Positions 8,532 through 16,823 of a DNA stretch of 64,000 nucleotides are shown here, piece after piece. Made by a program: the position numbers and the translations under genes. Source of the DNA: UBA2033 sp035345875 (GTDB lineage Bacteria > Spirochaetota > Leptospiria > Leptospirales > Leptospiraceae); assembly GCA_035345875.1 (NCBI GenBank), contig DAORDH010000020.1, positions 1 through 64,000 on the forward strand. The letters run 5' to 3'. The notes under the pieces were generated by a model that searched no databases, was not told the DNA's origin, and worked only from the letters and a program-made list of their open reading frames with translations. How positions within the stretch are numbered: the stretch's first letter is position 1; every line of letters begins with the position of its first letter.

Positions 8532-9785
8532 ATGAAGAATAAAATTTTAGTAATTCTTTTGTATTTAATAGTCATTGGGTTCTATGCAGAGTCCTCTACA
8601 AAAATAGATAAATCAGAAATGAATCGAATCGTTCTTTGGGAAGGGGAGATTACTGGAATCTATAAAGATAAGGGTTCTGTTAGAGCTTTGATCTCTCATA
8701 ATCCAGAATGGCTAGGTGTTAATTTTGAAGAGATTAAGAATGGGATTCTAAAGAAAAAGAAATACGAACTCAGACAAAAAGTTACGAATAAAAAGATTGG
8801 TTACTTTATTGCAGATCATGTAGATCTGGAAAGGAAAATTGAAAAGAAACAAAAAACAGACTACCAGGTTTTAATTCATGGTAAGTTTGATTTGGCAGAT
8901 CCTTCCTATCAAAATTTTGTATCCAATGATTTTATCATCGCAACAGTTCGATATGAAGATAGTTACTTAGATCCATCTCGTTTTTATAAAGATAATATCA
9001 CTTCACCAAAACAAAGTATCATTCACCCTGTAGATAGAAAGGAAATGGTTTTGGTTCCTGCGAGTGCGTTTATACATGGGCAAGGGGCAAGTGGTGAACT
9101 AGATAGCTACAACCCAGCCTTTCAAAATCCAAATGACACAAATCTACTCGAAATTTCTTCTTTTTATATTGATAAATATGAAGTAACAAATGGCGAATAT
9201 GCACGTTATCTTCGTGATACAAATGCGAATCCTCCACTCTACTGGGTGGATGGGAAAATTCCTTCTGGAAAAGAAGATCATCCCGTGATTGCACTTTCTT
9301 ATAGAGAAGTAGAGCGATATGCGGCATGGGCGGGAAAGAGACTTCCGACAGAGCTTGAATGGGAGAAAGCGGCAAGAGGACAAGGATTTACTAGAACTCT
9401 AAACAGAGATGAGTCTTATACAATTCAACTCCATACAGTTATCTACCCTTTTGGAAATAAATTTGACTCTCTACTTTGTAATACAAAAGAAAGTAAAATT
9501 GGCGATACAGTTTCTGTTTACGAACTTGCAGTCAAAGGTGCAAGTCCTTATGGAGCGATTGGAATGTGCGGAAATGCTGCTGAATGGACTAGTAGTTGGT
9601 ATATGCCGTATGACGGTCATTATCTTAAGAATTCATCATTTGGAAAACAATACAAAGTGATTCGCGGCGGCTCATTCTATGAGGATAAAAATTCGGCAAA
9701 GGTATATACGAGGTCTTTTGGTGGAAATCCAAATCTTGCTGAAGACCGCCGAGCTGGATTTCGATTAGTAAAGGATTTGAATTAA
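8532..9785 (+). CDS. Exported SUMF1/FGE-sulfatase-domain protein
   Basis: A 417-residue protein with an N-terminal signal (MKNKILVILLYLIVIGFYAE), an unassigned region to about residue 165, and a C-terminal formylglycine-generating-enzyme-like fold. The fold is shown by DKYEVTNGEYARYL, WAGKRLPTELEWEKAARG, GMCGNAAEWTSSW, VIRGGSFYE and RRAGFRLV. True FGE enzymes have a cysteine pair after the RGGS motif; here that stretch has none, so an FGE reaction is unlikely and a binding or structural role is more probable. I used the ATG at 8532; a TTG at 8511 would add seven residues. The P450 gene follows with no gap. Confidence 0.85.
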   Translation: MKNKILVILLYLIVIGFYAESSTKIDKSEMNRIVLWEGEITGIYKDKGSVRALISHNPEWLGVNFEEIKNGILKKKKYELRQKVTNKKIGYFIADHVDLERKIEKKQKTDYQVLIHGKFDLADPSYQNFVSNDFIIATVRYEDSYLDPSRFYKDNITSPKQSIIHPVDRKEMVLVPASAFIHGQGASGELDSYNPAFQNPNDTNLLEISSFYIDKYEVTNGEYARYLRDTNANPPLYWVDGKIPSGKEDHPVIALSYREVERYAAWAGKRLPTELEWEKAARGQGFTRTLNRDESYTIQLHTVIYPFGNKFDSLLCNTKESKIGDTVSVYELAVKGASPYGAIGMCGNAAEWTSSWYMPYDGHYLKNSSFGKQYKVIRGGSFYEDKNSAKVYTRSFGGNPNLAEDRRAGFRLVKDLN

Positions 9786-11114
9786 ATGCCTATACCAAGC
9801 ATTACAGGCTGGAAAGCTCTCAAGAAATCATCTCAATTAAAAGAAGATACACTTGGTTTCTTTGTATCTCAATTTGAAGAATACGGAGATTTATTTCATT
9901 TTAATCTACTTGGATTAAACATGTTTATAATGAGAGATCCAATTCTCATTCGATATGTGTTACAAGAGAACAATGGAAATTATACAAAAAGCATTTTTTA
10001 TAAAGAATTGGAGAGACTCATAGGAAAAGGTCTTTTAACAAGTGAAGGTTCTGAGTGGAAAAAGAATCGTAGACTCACTCAAAGTGCTTTTAAGAAAAGT
10101 TCTATCGAAGGATTTAGTCAAATCTTTTATGAAGAGTCTGATCGGTTAGTTGGGGAATGGAAAGATATATCAGAAGTAGATATGTCAAAAGAGATGATGC
10201 GATTAACGTTTCGTATCGTAGGTAGATCTCTTTTTAGTGCCAAATTAGATGAAGATACTCAGATAGTAGATGAATCTCTTGGTATTGCCCTCGAGGAAAT
10301 AACTAGAAGAATTCAATCGCCAATTAAGATTCCATTTATACTCCCAACACCTAGAAATAGAAGATTAAAGAAAGCAGTTCATAATTTGGACAGTGTGGTA
10401 AATAAGATCATATCCAATCGAATCAAGTCGGGCGAGAGAGTAAAAGACTTATTAGATACATTGATCTATGCAAGGGATGAAGAAACACAGCAAGGTCTAA
10501 GCCCAAAACAGATTCGTGATGAAGTAATAACTTTTCTATCTGCAGGACATGAAACTACATCGAATGCACTCACATGGACTTTCTATTTATTGTCCGAGCA
10601 TTCGGAAGTAAGAAAAAAAGTAATTGAGGAAATTCGATCCAATATTCCTAGCACGGGGCAAATTACTATTAGCCAGTTAGAGAAATTAAAATTAACTGAA
10701 AGAGTCTTAAAAGAATCAATGCGCCTTTTTCCGCCTGCCTGGATTATTGAAAGAATGAGTATAAAAGAGGATACAATCGGGGAAACAAAAATAGGAGCAA
10801 ACTCACTTGTTTCAGTTTGCACTTATGCAGTTCATCGCAATCCAAAGTATTGGAATAATCCTGAATTATTTGATCCAGATCGTTTTTTACCGGAAGAGGA
10901 AGAAAAGCGTCACAATTTTGCTTATATTCCTTTTGGTGGGGGTCCTAGAGTTTGTATTGGAAATAATTTTGCAGTCACAGAAGCGATGACCGCACTTGCC
11001 TGTATTTTAAGAAGCTATGAACCAACTCTTATTGCAGGTCACCCTGTAGTAAAAGAACCGCTAGTAACTCTTCGCCCAAAATTTGGAATGAAGATGCATT
11101 TAAATAAACGCTAA
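9786..11114 (+). CDS. Cytochrome P450
   Basis: A 442-residue haem monooxygenase with no membrane anchor. The C-helix is WKKNRR from W91, the I-helix oxygen-binding motif AGHETT is at 253-258, ExxR is E310-R313, and the haem loop FGGGPRVCIG gives Cys390 as the iron ligand. The overall pattern resembles fatty-acid-hydroxylating bacterial P450s, but the substrate is a guess. Its ATG follows directly on the SUMF1 gene's TAA, so the two are one transcript. No ferredoxin or reductase gene is adjacent, so electrons must come from elsewhere. Confidence 0.95.
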   Translation: MPIPSITGWKALKKSSQLKEDTLGFFVSQFEEYGDLFHFNLLGLNMFIMRDPILIRYVLQENNGNYTKSIFYKELERLIGKGLLTSEGSEWKKNRRLTQSAFKKSSIEGFSQIFYEESDRLVGEWKDISEVDMSKEMMRLTFRIVGRSLFSAKLDEDTQIVDESLGIALEEITRRIQSPIKIPFILPTPRNRRLKKAVHNLDSVVNKIISNRIKSGERVKDLLDTLIYARDEETQQGLSPKQIRDEVITFLSAGHETTSNALTWTFYLLSEHSEVRKKVIEEIRSNIPSTGQITISQLEKLKLTERVLKESMRLFPPAWIIERMSIKEDTIGETKIGANSLVSVCTYAVHRNPKYWNNPELFDPDRFLPEEEEKRHNFAYIPFGGGPRVCIGNNFAVTEAMTALACILRSYEPTLIAGHPVVKEPLVTLRPKFGMKMHLNKR

Positions 11115-11128
11115 TTCAAAAGGAAATA

Positions 11129-11264
11129 AAAAGATTACCACCGACTTGCACTGAGCCATGTCGAATGTGTAAACACCGAGGACACCGATAAACAGTATGG
11201 CAAATCAAAATGATCCATCGTTTCTTTATCGTTTAGTTATCGGAGTCATCGGTGGTAGTCTTTT
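11129..11264. repeat. 136-base element with 16-base inverted ends
   Basis: AAAAGATTACCACCGA at 11129-11144 is repeated inverted at 11249-11264 with one mismatch. Inside lies CACCGACTTGCACTGAGCCA and what follows it; 34 bases (11137-11170) recur almost exactly at 42758-42791. It looks like a small non-coding mobile or folded element placed after the P450 gene. Confidence 0.55.
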
Positions 11265-11301
11265 AAATATTTCTTCTATTGAATTGATGCCATTTAAAGC
11301 A

Positions 11302-11739
11302 TTAGTTGTCTTCAGGGAGTATTGAATTTAGATTCTCTCTTGTCCATTTCTCTAATAGAAAAACGCCAATGGCTAAGAGAGGAAGAAGAAAACTTCCAAA
11401 AATAGCAAATCCAGCAGAGCCTAGTAGAAAAATAGAGGAGATTGTTTCTAAAAATCCAATTGATTTAGATTCATCTGTTAAAACTAAAATACAAGAAAAG
11501 AGAAGGGCTATTAAATAAATTGAAATTAATCCCATTCCCATCAATTTAAAAAATCTTCTCTGTTGGATAAACTTAGAAAAAAAACCAAGCAGGACTCCTA
11601 CAACTGGAAAGGCTGGAAGGATAAAGAGGACTGCGCCTAATTCCTGTAAGCCGCTCACTCCAAAAAAGAGAATATATCCCAGAAATAGAATCAGTAGAAA
11701 AGAAAAAGAAATGATAAACCCTTTTAGAGTGGTAGTCAT
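11302..11739 (-). CDS. Hypothetical four-helix membrane protein
   Basis: A 145-residue protein with four hydrophobic segments (about 8-28, 35-55, 65-90 and 100-130) and a charged C-terminus ending in LPEDN. I recognise no family. Its start is three bases from the stop of the cyclase-like gene upstream, so the two are probably co-transcribed and may act together in the membrane. The start (MTTTLKGF) is the only reasonable ATG. Confidence 0.7.
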   Translation of the reverse strand: MTTTLKGFIISFSFLLILFLGYILFFGVSGLQELGAVLFILPAFPVVGVLLGFFSKFIQQRRFFKLMGMGLISIYLIALLFSCILVLTDESKSIGFLETISSIFLLGSAGFAIFGSFLLPLLAIGVFLLEKWTRENLNSILPEDN

Positions 11740-11742
11740 TCT

Positions 11743-13002
11743 TTAATCCGTTTTTTCTTGGAGTAAATAAAGATCTACTGCTGTATCAGCTTTGTTTTTA
11801 TTGAGTGCAATTGGTCCACGTTTTACAAATCTGTATCTTTCTTTGAGTAGTTCGAAGGTAGCGGAAGTAACTTGAATTTCTCCATTGACTCCATGTTTCT
11901 CCATTGCATCCGCATCTTTAAAGGAATCATTTATATAGAAAATATCAATTTTTTGTGCATTTGTGAGATAGTCTACATACTTACCACTTGCCATTCCCAT
12001 TCGCAAATCTAGTTTGAGTTTATTTTCACTGCAAATGATTTGAAATTTCTTCTGTAGATGGAGAGCTAAATCGGCTAACGGATCTGCATAGAGTGGATTG
12101 GTTCCGGCTGGGTGATCAATTACAAGATACCAATACTTTCCATCTTCTTCATGTTCTTCTATTTTATTTTCGATACAGAAATCTTTTGCGTTGGAAAAGA
12201 GTTGTTTTAAGAATTCATCTAATCCGATTAAGGTTTCTTTTGCTCTAAAATAATTTGCAATTCCAGTAATATCAAAATAAAGTAGGGTGATATTTTGTAG
12301 ATAGTAAGTGACAGGCAGTAGTCCTGGCTGTCCCAATTTAGGAGCTGGTAAAATCTGTCTGAGTAAGTTCTCCGCATAATTTCTCCAGAAATCTGCGCGA
12401 TCGATGAGTCTGATTTGATTCTTAATGTATTTATCTACAAAATAAGTCATTCCTAAACCGACTGTTGGAACTAACGCTAAAATAGAGCATTGAAATAAGA
12501 AAAAATAAATGTCTTCATTGCTAGTAAAAACAGACTTGTGAAGTAGAAGTAGGAAGGAATAGACTAAGATATAAACAGCCGATACAACTAACGCATTTAA
12601 GGTTTTCAGTCGGAGCCCCGCAGTGATTAACAGTAAGTAAACCGCATACTGCAATAGATAATAATAGGTCTCTTTTACAATCGGAACGTTTTGTTCCAAG
12701 AGCCACTCTCTAGATCCAATGATAAGGAATAAATTCACAGGAATTCCAATCACAATGGCTAGAAAGGTTTTTACTTGGACATCTTCCGCCTTAGAGATAT
12801 TTAGCGGCTTTAAAAAAGGATGAAGTAGAATTACGACAAAGATCTTTAGTGCATTTAAAACATGAATACTAGGAATAAAACGGATGAATAGAAAATCAAA
12901 AGCAGCAAAAAAAACGACGACACCTAAAATAAAATTATAAGAGAACTTGAATATATTGATTCTCTCAATTTGATTTTCCAGTGGATAGTCAGGTAGTGCC
13001 AT
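11743..13002 (-). CDS. Membrane protein with degenerate class III cyclase domain
   Basis: A 419-residue protein with an N-terminal membrane half (about six helices to residue 195) and a C-terminal region that looks like an adenylate/guanylate cyclase homology domain. The fold is suggested by NITLLYFDITG, with the first metal Asp, then LRMGMASGKYV, and VNGEIQVTSATFELLKERY. The core where active enzymes have GDxVNxAxRLE reads INDSFKDADAME, so the transition-state Asn and Arg appear lost. It is therefore probably not a working cyclase but a binding or regulatory module. Confidence 0.7.
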   Translation of the reverse strand: MALPDYPLENQIERINIFKFSYNFILGVVVFFAAFDFLFIRFIPSIHVLNALKIFVVILLHPFLKPLNISKAEDVQVKTFLAIVIGIPVNLFLIIGSREWLLEQNVPIVKETYYYLLQYAVYLLLITAGLRLKTLNALVVSAVYILVYSFLLLLHKSVFTSNEDIYFFLFQCSILALVPTVGLGMTYFVDKYIKNQIRLIDRADFWRNYAENLLRQILPAPKLGQPGLLPVTYYLQNITLLYFDITGIANYFRAKETLIGLDEFLKQLFSNAKDFCIENKIEEHEEDGKYWYLVIDHPAGTNPLYADPLADLALHLQKKFQIICSENKLKLDLRMGMASGKYVDYLTNAQKIDIFYINDSFKDADAMEKHGVNGEIQVTSATFELLKERYRFVKRGPIALNKNKADTAVDLYLLQEKTD

Positions 13003-13024
13003 GTGTTTTACTTTGAATGAGATT

Positions 13025-13098
13025 TGCGCTTGAAGGGATTTGAACCCCTAACCTTCTGATCCGTAGTCAGATGCTCTATCCAGTTGAGCTACAAGCGC
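13025..13098 (-). tRNA. tRNA-Arg (anticodon ACG)
   Basis: A complete cloverleaf on the minus strand: acceptor GCGCTTG/CAAGCGC, D-arm GCTCAACTGGATAGAGC, anticodon stem TCTGA/TCAGA around loop CTACGGA, and T-arm with TTCAAAT. The A discriminator is at 13025. CCA is not encoded. Confidence 0.96.
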
Positions 13099-13105
13099 GA
13101 TTTTA

Positions 13106-13519
13106 CTAAAACAGGTTTGTGACAATATACTCGTAGTGTTTGTCAATGACTGCCATATCAAGAGTTTTATTTCTACGATAGGAGTAAATAAAAAAACCAG
13201 AAAGTCCTAAGTATGCTAGAATTCCGACAAGATGGGCTATGTTTGCAAAAACTGACCCTATAAATGGAATTAGGTTTAAAGCCATACTAGCTAGGAAACA
13301 GGCAAAGAAATAGAAGGAAAATAACATGGAGTAAATAGCACTCTTTCGAATGACTAGGTTTTCTGATTTAAAAATAAGAAAGGGCAACCAGTTAAAAAAA
13401 AGAGGTAACATCGCAATATCTCGCATCCCTTCTTCGGAACGAACGTAATTTAAACCTAAATCTATGTAGGTTTTGATTCGTTTTAGATATTTATTTTGAT
13501 GAATAGTAGCTGATTCCAA
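13106..13519 (-). CDS. Hypothetical three- or four-helix membrane protein
   Basis: A 137-residue protein with a soluble N-terminus and hydrophobic segments at about 38-52, 60-80 and 85-115, ending in the soluble tail RRNKTLDMAVIDKHYEYIVTN. The form recalls DUF4870/Tic20-like small membrane proteins, but the match is too weak to name. It lies between tRNA-Arg and tRNA-Ser genes on the same strand. Confidence 0.65.
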   Translation of the reverse strand: MESATIHQNKYLKRIKTYIDLGLNYVRSEEGMRDIAMLPLFFNWLPFLIFKSENLVIRKSAIYSMLFSFYFFACFLASMALNLIPFIGSVFANIAHLVGILAYLGLSGFFIYSYRRNKTLDMAVIDKHYEYIVTNLF

Positions 13520-13538
13520 AGAAGTGTTCCAAGTATTT

Positions 13539-13625
<87 letters not shown>

Positions 13626-13636
13626 TGTTCAGAATT

Positions 13637-13723
13637 TGGCGGAGAGGGTAGGATTCGAACCCACGGTGCTCGTCGCACGACGGTTTTCAAGACCGCTTCA
13701 TTAGACCACTCTGACACCTCTCC
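13637..13723 (-). tRNA. tRNA-Ser (anticodon TGA), CCA encoded
   Basis: A type II tRNA. Acceptor GGAGAGG/CCTCTCC, anticodon stem GCGGT/ACCGT around loop CTTGAAA (anticodon TGA), long variable arm, T-arm GTGGGTTCGAATCCTAC, and a G discriminator. The 3' CCA is encoded (13637-13639), unlike in the neighbouring serine and arginine tRNAs. Confidence 0.95.
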
Positions 13724-13808
13724 CAAAATTCCAATTTCTTTGTCTTTCGAAGCGCCTTTCCTGTCAAGGGAATTCATGTAAAAGGTTGGATTTTATTTGT
13801 AAAAATTC

Positions 13809-14027
13809 TTACTAACTCACCTTGTCCAAGGTGACTCAAGCGTTCAAATGAGATTTGCACCTATTGTCATTGAAAAATGACAATGGGCTTGAGCAAAGCG
13901 AAAGAGATGGAACGGAGGGCTTGCGGCCGCAGGCTTTTGATTTTGTTAGTTCATTAGCATTTCATAATATTATTAAAATCATTTCTTTTTACTTTAAGTG
14001 TCAATTTTATGTAAGGTGAGTTACTAA
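13809..14027 (-). repeat. Dispersed repeat family, copy C, with 15-base inverted ends
   Basis: The ends are TTACTAACTCACCTT (13809-13823) and AAGGTGAGTTACTAA (14013-14027), inverted with one mismatch. Read on the minus strand, the inside aligns along its length with copy B, for example AAAATCAAAAGCCT and CAATGACAATAGGTGCAAA. It also carries a GC-rich TGCGGCCGCA palindrome and a hairpin (ATTGTCATT-gaaa-AATGACAAT, 13863-13884). The right end supplies the stop codon of the neighbouring AAA-ATPase gene. Confidence 0.6.
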
Positions 14028-15589
14028 ATCTTTTCCCAATCGAATGCAGTGATATTACGGTCTGTTTTATTAAACTCAACGCCGATGAGATAAATTTCAC
14101 TTACAGTGCCTGATCCTAGATGAGTGCTTACGTATCCGATGTATTTCTCGTGGTATTTTCTTTCTTTCAGTTGTGCGATTGCTTTACCGTTAGGTGTCAT
14201 TTCGTTTACTTTAAATTCTAAAATATAACAACGACCATTGAGTATAGCAACCATATCAATACGGCCTTTGTTGCTTGCATCTTCTACTTTTACTTCCACT
14301 CCAATGGCTGTGAAGTATGTATAGAAAATGGAAGAATAATAACCTTCATAGCTTGCGATTTCATTATTTGTATACCAATTGTAGGGAATCGAAGCAAAGA
14401 AAGCGTGAAATAAATCTCGCATTCCATTTATATCGCCGGCTTCTAATAAACGATATAATTTCACCTTATTCAGTTCTTTTTCTGTGTTGAGAGTTGATAA
14501 GTATTTCAAAATAACATCATTTAAACTCATTCTAACTTCTTTGTTTGGGTATACCATTTCATATAACGTCATATCTCCGACTTTTTGTATAGACTCTATC
14601 GTTAGATATCCTGTCTGAAATAAAAGTGTTTCCAGTTCAATGGAGCCAATGTCAAAGCTATTCAGAGAACTTTCGGTGAGTTGTATATTTTCTAAATCTG
14701 GAATTGGAAATTTTCTTTTATCAATTAGTTTAATTAAAAAGCTAGGAGTTCCAGTCTCGAACCAATAGTTTTTAAAGTCTTTTGTTCTAAAATAATTTAA
14801 AACATCATAGGGATTGTAAACTTTATCTCCACAGAAGTTATATCCATTATACCATTCTTTTAATTGATCCATTGGAACGTCAGTCAATAGATCGGCAAAT
14901 GTTTGATTTAATTCTTTTTGTGTATATCCACAAATACTAGCAAAATCAGGATCGAGTGTAATATCGGTTAGATTATTCAATCCACTAAATAAATTGATTC
15001 TAGAAAATTTACTAACGCCAGTAATAAAAACAAATTGGATATAATTATCTGAGTCTTTAATAACAGAATAAAATCCTTTTAGAATTTCTCTTACTTCATA
15101 GGGAACGTCAGGCTTTTCGATATTGTCTAAGATTGGTTTATCATATTCATCAATTAAAATTACAACTTTTTGTTTATACTTTTCAAAACTAGATTGAATT
15201 AATTCTGTAAAACAATTCGAGATTGTTTTGTTTTGGCAAGAAATTCCTAGATGCTTTTCATTCATCTGTAGGATGCCTTCTATTTTCTCTAAAACATCTT
15301 TACTGCTTTGCATGATCCCACCACCAAAGCTAATTTTAATCACAGGATGTTTTTTCTGCCAGTTCCAATTCTTTTCTAGAAAGAGTCCTTGGAAAAGTTT
15401 TTCATTTCCCTCGTAAGCTTCTTTCAAAGTATCTAAAAAAGAACTTTTCCCAAATCGACGTGGACGAGAGAGAAAGAAATATTTACCTACGCTTGCCAGC
15501 TTATGGACAAACATTGTTTTATCTACATAGTAATGATTGTCCTCAATCATTTCTGAAAATGTTTGAATTCCAAGTGGCAGTCGCTTCAT
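14024..15589 (-). CDS. AAA-ATPase-like / PD-(D/E)XK nuclease-domain protein
   Basis: A 521-residue protein of the AAA-ATPase_like plus PDDEXK_9 (DUF1703) type. The N-terminal domain has LPLGIQTFSEM, the nucleotide loop RPRRFGKS at 42-49, the Walker B-like VVILIDEYDKP and the sensor-like FITGVSKFS. The C-terminal nuclease-like core is GRIDMVAILNGRCYILEFKV. The family is common in many copies in Bacteroidetes, Leptospira and other hosts and is linked to mobile DNA; its role is not established. The ATG at 15589 fits the family start MKRLPLGI. The TAG stop lies inside the end of repeat copy C. Confidence 0.9.
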   Translation of the reverse strand: MKRLPLGIQTFSEMIEDNHYYVDKTMFVHKLASVGKYFFLSRPRRFGKSSFLDTLKEAYEGNEKLFQGLFLEKNWNWQKKHPVIKISFGGGIMQSSKDVLEKIEGILQMNEKHLGISCQNKTISNCFTELIQSSFEKYKQKVVILIDEYDKPILDNIEKPDVPYEVREILKGFYSVIKDSDNYIQFVFITGVSKFSRINLFSGLNNLTDITLDPDFASICGYTQKELNQTFADLLTDVPMDQLKEWYNGYNFCGDKVYNPYDVLNYFRTKDFKNYWFETGTPSFLIKLIDKRKFPIPDLENIQLTESSLNSFDIGSIELETLLFQTGYLTIESIQKVGDMTLYEMVYPNKEVRMSLNDVILKYLSTLNTEKELNKVKLYRLLEAGDINGMRDLFHAFFASIPYNWYTNNEIASYEGYYSSIFYTYFTAIGVEVKVEDASNKGRIDMVAILNGRCYILEFKVNEMTPNGKAIAQLKERKYHEKYIGYVSTHLGSGTVSEIYLIGVEFNKTDRNITAFDWEKI

Positions 15590-15709
15590 AGAATTAAACT
15601 CTATGTGAAATGCAAGCTTGTCAAGTTTTTAAAGTGTAGAACCAGCTATGCTATAACTCAACTACGGTTTTCGATTGAAAAATAATTTAGAAAGAAAGAA
15701 TCTAGATGC

Positions 15710-16390
15710 ATGAGTGTAGAAGTAATTTTGTTAGCGATTGGTTGCTATTTATTTTGTGGGATTAATGATAAAATACATCTTATGAAAACAGGCGATTGGA
15801 GAGAAGGAGGGAATTATACTAATTTAGAAGAAACTATTCAAAAGCTAACCCTTGCTCCAAATGAAACTAGCTATGAATGGATAATTGAAAAAATAGGAAA
15901 GAACTTTGCTCGTCAAAGAACACACAGAGTGATTAGAAAGCAAAAATATAATGGCATAGTATATTATTTTAATAAGGAGTTACGTTATATTAACCGAACT
16001 GGTCATAATTACGAAAATAGTGTAGCCTATGTATCATGCACTAACGATCTAGAACTCAATCTTTTCTTTAGAGATAATTTATTAGTATTTTATAATATAC
16101 ATGATTCCCGAATGGATAGAAATTGTAATGAGTCATTTGGACCTTTACATACAATACAAGACAAAAGTTGGTTAGGAGGTGGCGAAAACGATGCATCATC
16201 TCCAAATAGCTGTAATGAAAAGTTTTATAGGATATTTACATTAGATAAAAAATAGGAATGGGACAATGCATTGGATTGTGATTTTAAAAAGGATTTTAAA
16301 AACTACTGGGCTGATCCCGTTTATAGCGATAGGCAATATGTTACAAAGGATACTGGATGGCCATGTGGTGGTATTTTTAATTCATGCTAA
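15710..16390 (+). pseudogene. Cysteine-rich exported protein split by an in-frame amber codon
   Basis: The first frame gives 181 residues from a hydrophobic N-terminus (MSVEVILLAIGCYLF, signal or lipoprotein-like) to TLDKK and a TAG at 16253-16255. In the same frame the sequence goes on for 44 sense codons, reading EWDNALDCDFKKDFKNYW and later TGWPCGGIFNSC, then a TAA at 16388. The second part is rich in Cys, Asp and Trp like the first, has no start codon of its own and looks coding. The simplest reading is one 226-codon gene with a recent nonsense change; amber readthrough is possible but unsupported. I do not recognise the family. Confidence 0.6.
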
Positions 16391-16560
16391 GACCTACAAA
16401 ATCCATCTTCTACTAGCGAAAGCGATCAACCGAATGCCGTGCATGAGGGCGAGCGCGGTCGGTGTGTTGTGAAAAACGTAGAGACGCATGGCGTGCGTCT
16501 ATTTACCGAGAGGATAACACCGATTCGCCCCAATCGACTTGGATCCAAAAAGATTTTCAC

Positions 16561-16587
16561 CACGAAGAGCACGAAGGTCACGAAGAA
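16561..16587. repeat. Three 9-base CACGAAGnn repeats
   Basis: CACGAAGAG, CACGAAGGT and CACGAAGAA follow one another exactly. This motif is a familiar intergenic repeat in many unrelated bacteria. The hairpin AGACGCA/TGCGTCT at 16482-16500, also a widespread repeat type, lies about 60 bases upstream. Confidence 0.7.
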
Positions 16588-16720
16588 ATGGAAGGAACTA
16601 GATTCTTCATCCGTTTGATTCAATCAGAATCTTTCTGACCAGAATAAGATTGCATTCACGATTTACAACGTATATTAAAAAAACGTAAGAAATGCAAACC
16701 ATCTGAATAAATATCTCTCT

Positions 16721-16758
16721 CCCATCGGTGTTCATCTGTGCTCATCGGTGGTAACCTT
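16721..16758. repeat. CATCGGTGTTCATCTGTG intergenic repeat
   Basis: It reads CATCGGTGTTCATCTGTG followed by CTCATCGGTGGTAA. On the minus strand this is TTACCACCGATGAGCACAG, the same family as the element ends at 11129-11264 and the copies at 42758 and 54478. It lies between a cluster of repeats and the ABC transporter gene. Confidence 0.55.
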
Positions 16759-16823
16759 TGAATTCGTATTTGCAAAGAATTGGTTTACACTCACTCCTAT
16801 GCAAGCAAGTCTGACAATGTAAT

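Larger units (their letters stand above)
16391..16823. other. 433-base intergenic region with several imported repeat types
   Basis: No gene is supported. It contains a GC-rich patch (about 16425-16475), the hairpin AGACGCA-tggcg-TGCGTCT (16482-16500), a 9-base tandem motif (16561-16587) and a CATCGGTG repeat (16721-16758). A minus-strand reading here (FFVTFVLFVVK) is the usual false ORF produced by the CACGAAG repeat. Confidence 0.7.

Noticed and set aside
13863..13884. Hairpin ATTGTCATT/AATGACAAT as a stand-alone terminator or small RNA
   Set aside because: It lies inside repeat copy C and has a diverged relative in copy B, so it belongs to the element.
16266..16472. Plus-strand 68-residue reading
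   Set aside because: It is a shadow frame of the tail of the amber-split gene and then runs into repeats.
16426..16623. Minus-strand 65-residue reading with FFVTFVLFVVK
   Set aside because: It is the usual false protein made by the CACGAAG intergenic repeat and spans a second repeat type; no ribosome site.
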